Below are positions 62,499-64,000 of a stretch of DNA of 64,000 nt, piece after piece. The DNA is from Jacaranda mimosifolia (lineage: Eukaryota > Streptophyta > Magnoliopsida > Lamiales > Bignoniaceae). Within the stretch, counting starts at the first letter, position 1. Every line of letters begins with the position of its first letter. Under the pieces are notes generated by a model. That model was given only the letters and a program-made list of their open reading frames with translations, did no database searches and was not told where the DNA came from. A program made the position numbers and the translations under genes. The stretch covers positions 34,069,404 to 34,133,403 of the forward strand of contig CM032122.1 in NCBI GenBank assembly GCA_018894105.1, given 5' to 3'.

Positions 62499-62714
62499 TT
62501 AAACTCATCTACAGGTATAGTTTTATTGTTTTGTCATGTGTGCAGACACAAGATCTTTTCGGAAGTTGTATAGATTTTGATTTTCATGAGTTTGATTATA
62601 GATTAACCCCCTTTCTTCAGGAATGTTGTAGGGGTTTCCTAGAGAATAGATAAATTTTAGTGTAGATACAGTATAATCTGGCATGCCAACGGCAGTTTTT
62701 CATCCCCTTCTACA

Positions 62715-62720
62715 AATAAA
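62715..62720 (+). terminator. polyadenylation signal of HRD3A
   Basis: AATAAA stands 217 bases after the stop codon. This is a usual distance for plant 3' ends, although plant signals are loosely defined. Confidence 0.5.
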
Positions 62721-62910
62721 CAGAGAGCGTAGAGGTTAGTAAGATCTGATTTTCACCAATGGTGTTTCCCTCAAAGAATTTCAGATACTCAAAATTGGAT
62801 CTCACAAGTGCTATTGCTATAAGTAAACTAGGATGGTCCAAATATTTGCTGGTTCTTTTAGGAAATTATTTTTGTTGTTAACCCAAGATTCACACAATAC
62901 CATTTTTATG

Positions 62911-62934
62911 CTCTCTCTCTCTCTCTCTCTCTCT
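62911..62934. repeat. (CT)n microsatellite
   Basis: Twelve consecutive CT units lie 400 bases after the HRD3A stop codon. Confidence 0.9.
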
Positions 62935-62957
62935 CCTTGAAAAAGATCAAGAATTCG

Positions 62958-63545
62958 ACTAGGAGTGTCAACAGGACAGGGCAAGAGCAAGGACAGGCCC
63001 CCCACCCCCGCGAGGTGAAAATACCCTCCATCCCTGCCCTTGTACCCGTCCCCACTTCCCTACAGGGAGATGAGTACCCACAAGTTTGATCTAAAATATT
63101 ATCAAATTCATAAAAGCACTTTAGGAAAAAAAAAAAATACAAATTTTTTTTAATAATGTAAATTACTTTCAAAAGTTAAAAAATTATTAAACATAAGTAC
63201 ATAACACAAAATATTTAACTATATTTTATAATAAAATATTAAAAAATAAATAATACATAAACATAAATTTCTAAAAAAGCATAATAATTTGTCAATTCCT
63301 CTAAAGAGGTAGGGGTGTTGCGGGCACTGGGAGAATGGACAAAGAATGAAATAAAATAAATAAAAATAGAATTTAACATAAATATATAAAGAAATAATAA
63401 TTTAATTATTTAAACGAGTATTCGTGAGGACAGGATTGTGATCCCTGCACCTGCCCCATTTAGCATTTTGAGAACTAAATTATCCCTATACTCGTGGGGA
63501 GAAAATTCTGCCCAAATTCACCCCACCGTGGGTAATTTCCCTCAA
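62958..63545. mobile_element. degenerate hAT-like non-autonomous element
   Basis: The left end TAGGAGTGTCAACAGGACAG resembles the TAGGGGTGTCAACGGG terminus of plant hAT elements. The right end, read as complement, is GAGGGAAATTACCCACGGTG, a weak match. CCCCAC/GTGGGG and GGGAGATGAG words occur near both ends, and the core is AT-rich. No target duplication was found. Confidence 0.4.
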
Positions 63546-64000
63546 GTACCCTTGGAGATGAGTAATTTTATCATCTCTAAATTCAACTTGTAACTAATAG
63601 GACCAGAATTATTACGGGAAGGAAAATTTTGATTCAAACAGAAGCATCCAGACATGCTCGTACCATGAATAATTAGGACTTGGAAGTGAAGACCAGACAC
63701 TGAAATGCTTCTAACACCATTTCGGCGTAGTGGCAAATGCATGGCGAGCCACTGTAGAGACTTCCAAGTTAAAATTGTAACAAGACACAGTTAGATACCT
63801 GAATGTTATGATGGGCACATAAGGGACTGTGGAGTTTTAGATGTAGAGTCACATACAGGTTAATATACACTAAACAGCCGATTATCTCTAAATACAGAAC
63901 CATTCAATGTAAGTTACAGAAGCAAGTAAATCCATAATTTGTCAACCATTGTGCCGCGCCACTACCTATGTACAAGATACAGTTTTGTACAATATATTAC

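Larger units (their letters stand above)
62499..64000. other. HRD3A 3' flank and gene-free end of window
   Basis: It holds the HRD3A 3' untranslated region, a CT microsatellite (62911-62934), a degenerate hAT-like repeat (about 62958-63545), and about 450 bases to the window edge in which no gene is seen. The far end could belong to a gene outside the window. Confidence 0.55.

Overview
The window is nuclear DNA of a flowering plant. It is AT-rich, with multi-exon genes bounded by canonical GT-AG introns and spaced by long transposon-laden intergenic DNA. Several products are plant-specific or typically plant-like: a GPI-anchored lipid transfer protein, a PADRE-domain protein, a plant HRD3A, and a plant-type coiled-coil NLR relic. 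The NLR relic resembles the R1/late-blight class that is abundant in asterids such as Solanales and Lamiales, so a dicot, perhaps an asterid, is likely. The species cannot be named from this sequence alone.

Layout. A three-exon GPI-anchored lipid-transfer-protein gene (+) lies at 1203-2536. It is followed by 9 kb of gene-free DNA holding nested transposons: a hAT-like element inside a long-inverted-repeat element at 4.6-7.0 kb, and a probable solo LTR inside a second hAT-like element at 7.1-8.8 kb. An 11-exon gene on the minus strand (19187 down to 11594) encodes a 1130-residue leucine-rich-repeat protein of the STK11/LKB1-interacting-protein type. After a gene-poor stretch containing a tRNA-derived SINE with a perfect 14-bp target duplication comes a single-exon PADRE (DUF4228) gene (25084-25587, +). 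A divergent, C-terminally short RPL19 gene (29953-28393, minus) has a MITE in its intron. Two roughly 2.6-kb Helitrons sit head to tail at 32290-37568.

Downstream are a five-exon aldose 1-epimerase (38014-40956, +), a decayed plastid 16S rDNA fragment (about 41860-42176), and a CC-NBS-LRR pseudogene with at least five premature stops and two frameshifts (43021-45648, +). An 11-exon VPS26C/DSCR3 gene (54227-46338, minus) and a six-exon SEL1L/HRD3A gene (55611-62498, +) are transcribed divergently from a 1.4-kb spacer. The window ends in a degenerate hAT-like repeat and unannotated sequence.

How the genes relate. Nothing operon-like is expected or seen. Two neighbours act in endomembrane protein traffic and quality control: VPS26C in retriever-type endosomal recycling, and HRD3A in ER-associated degradation. 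The aldose epimerase and RPL19 are housekeeping-type genes, while the LTPG, PADRE and NLR loci belong to wall, stress or defence families. The coding models were built by splicing conserved segments by eye. All seven intact genes give an open frame across every junction, which is strong internal support. Two introns, one each in VPS26C and HRD3A, require a GC donor.
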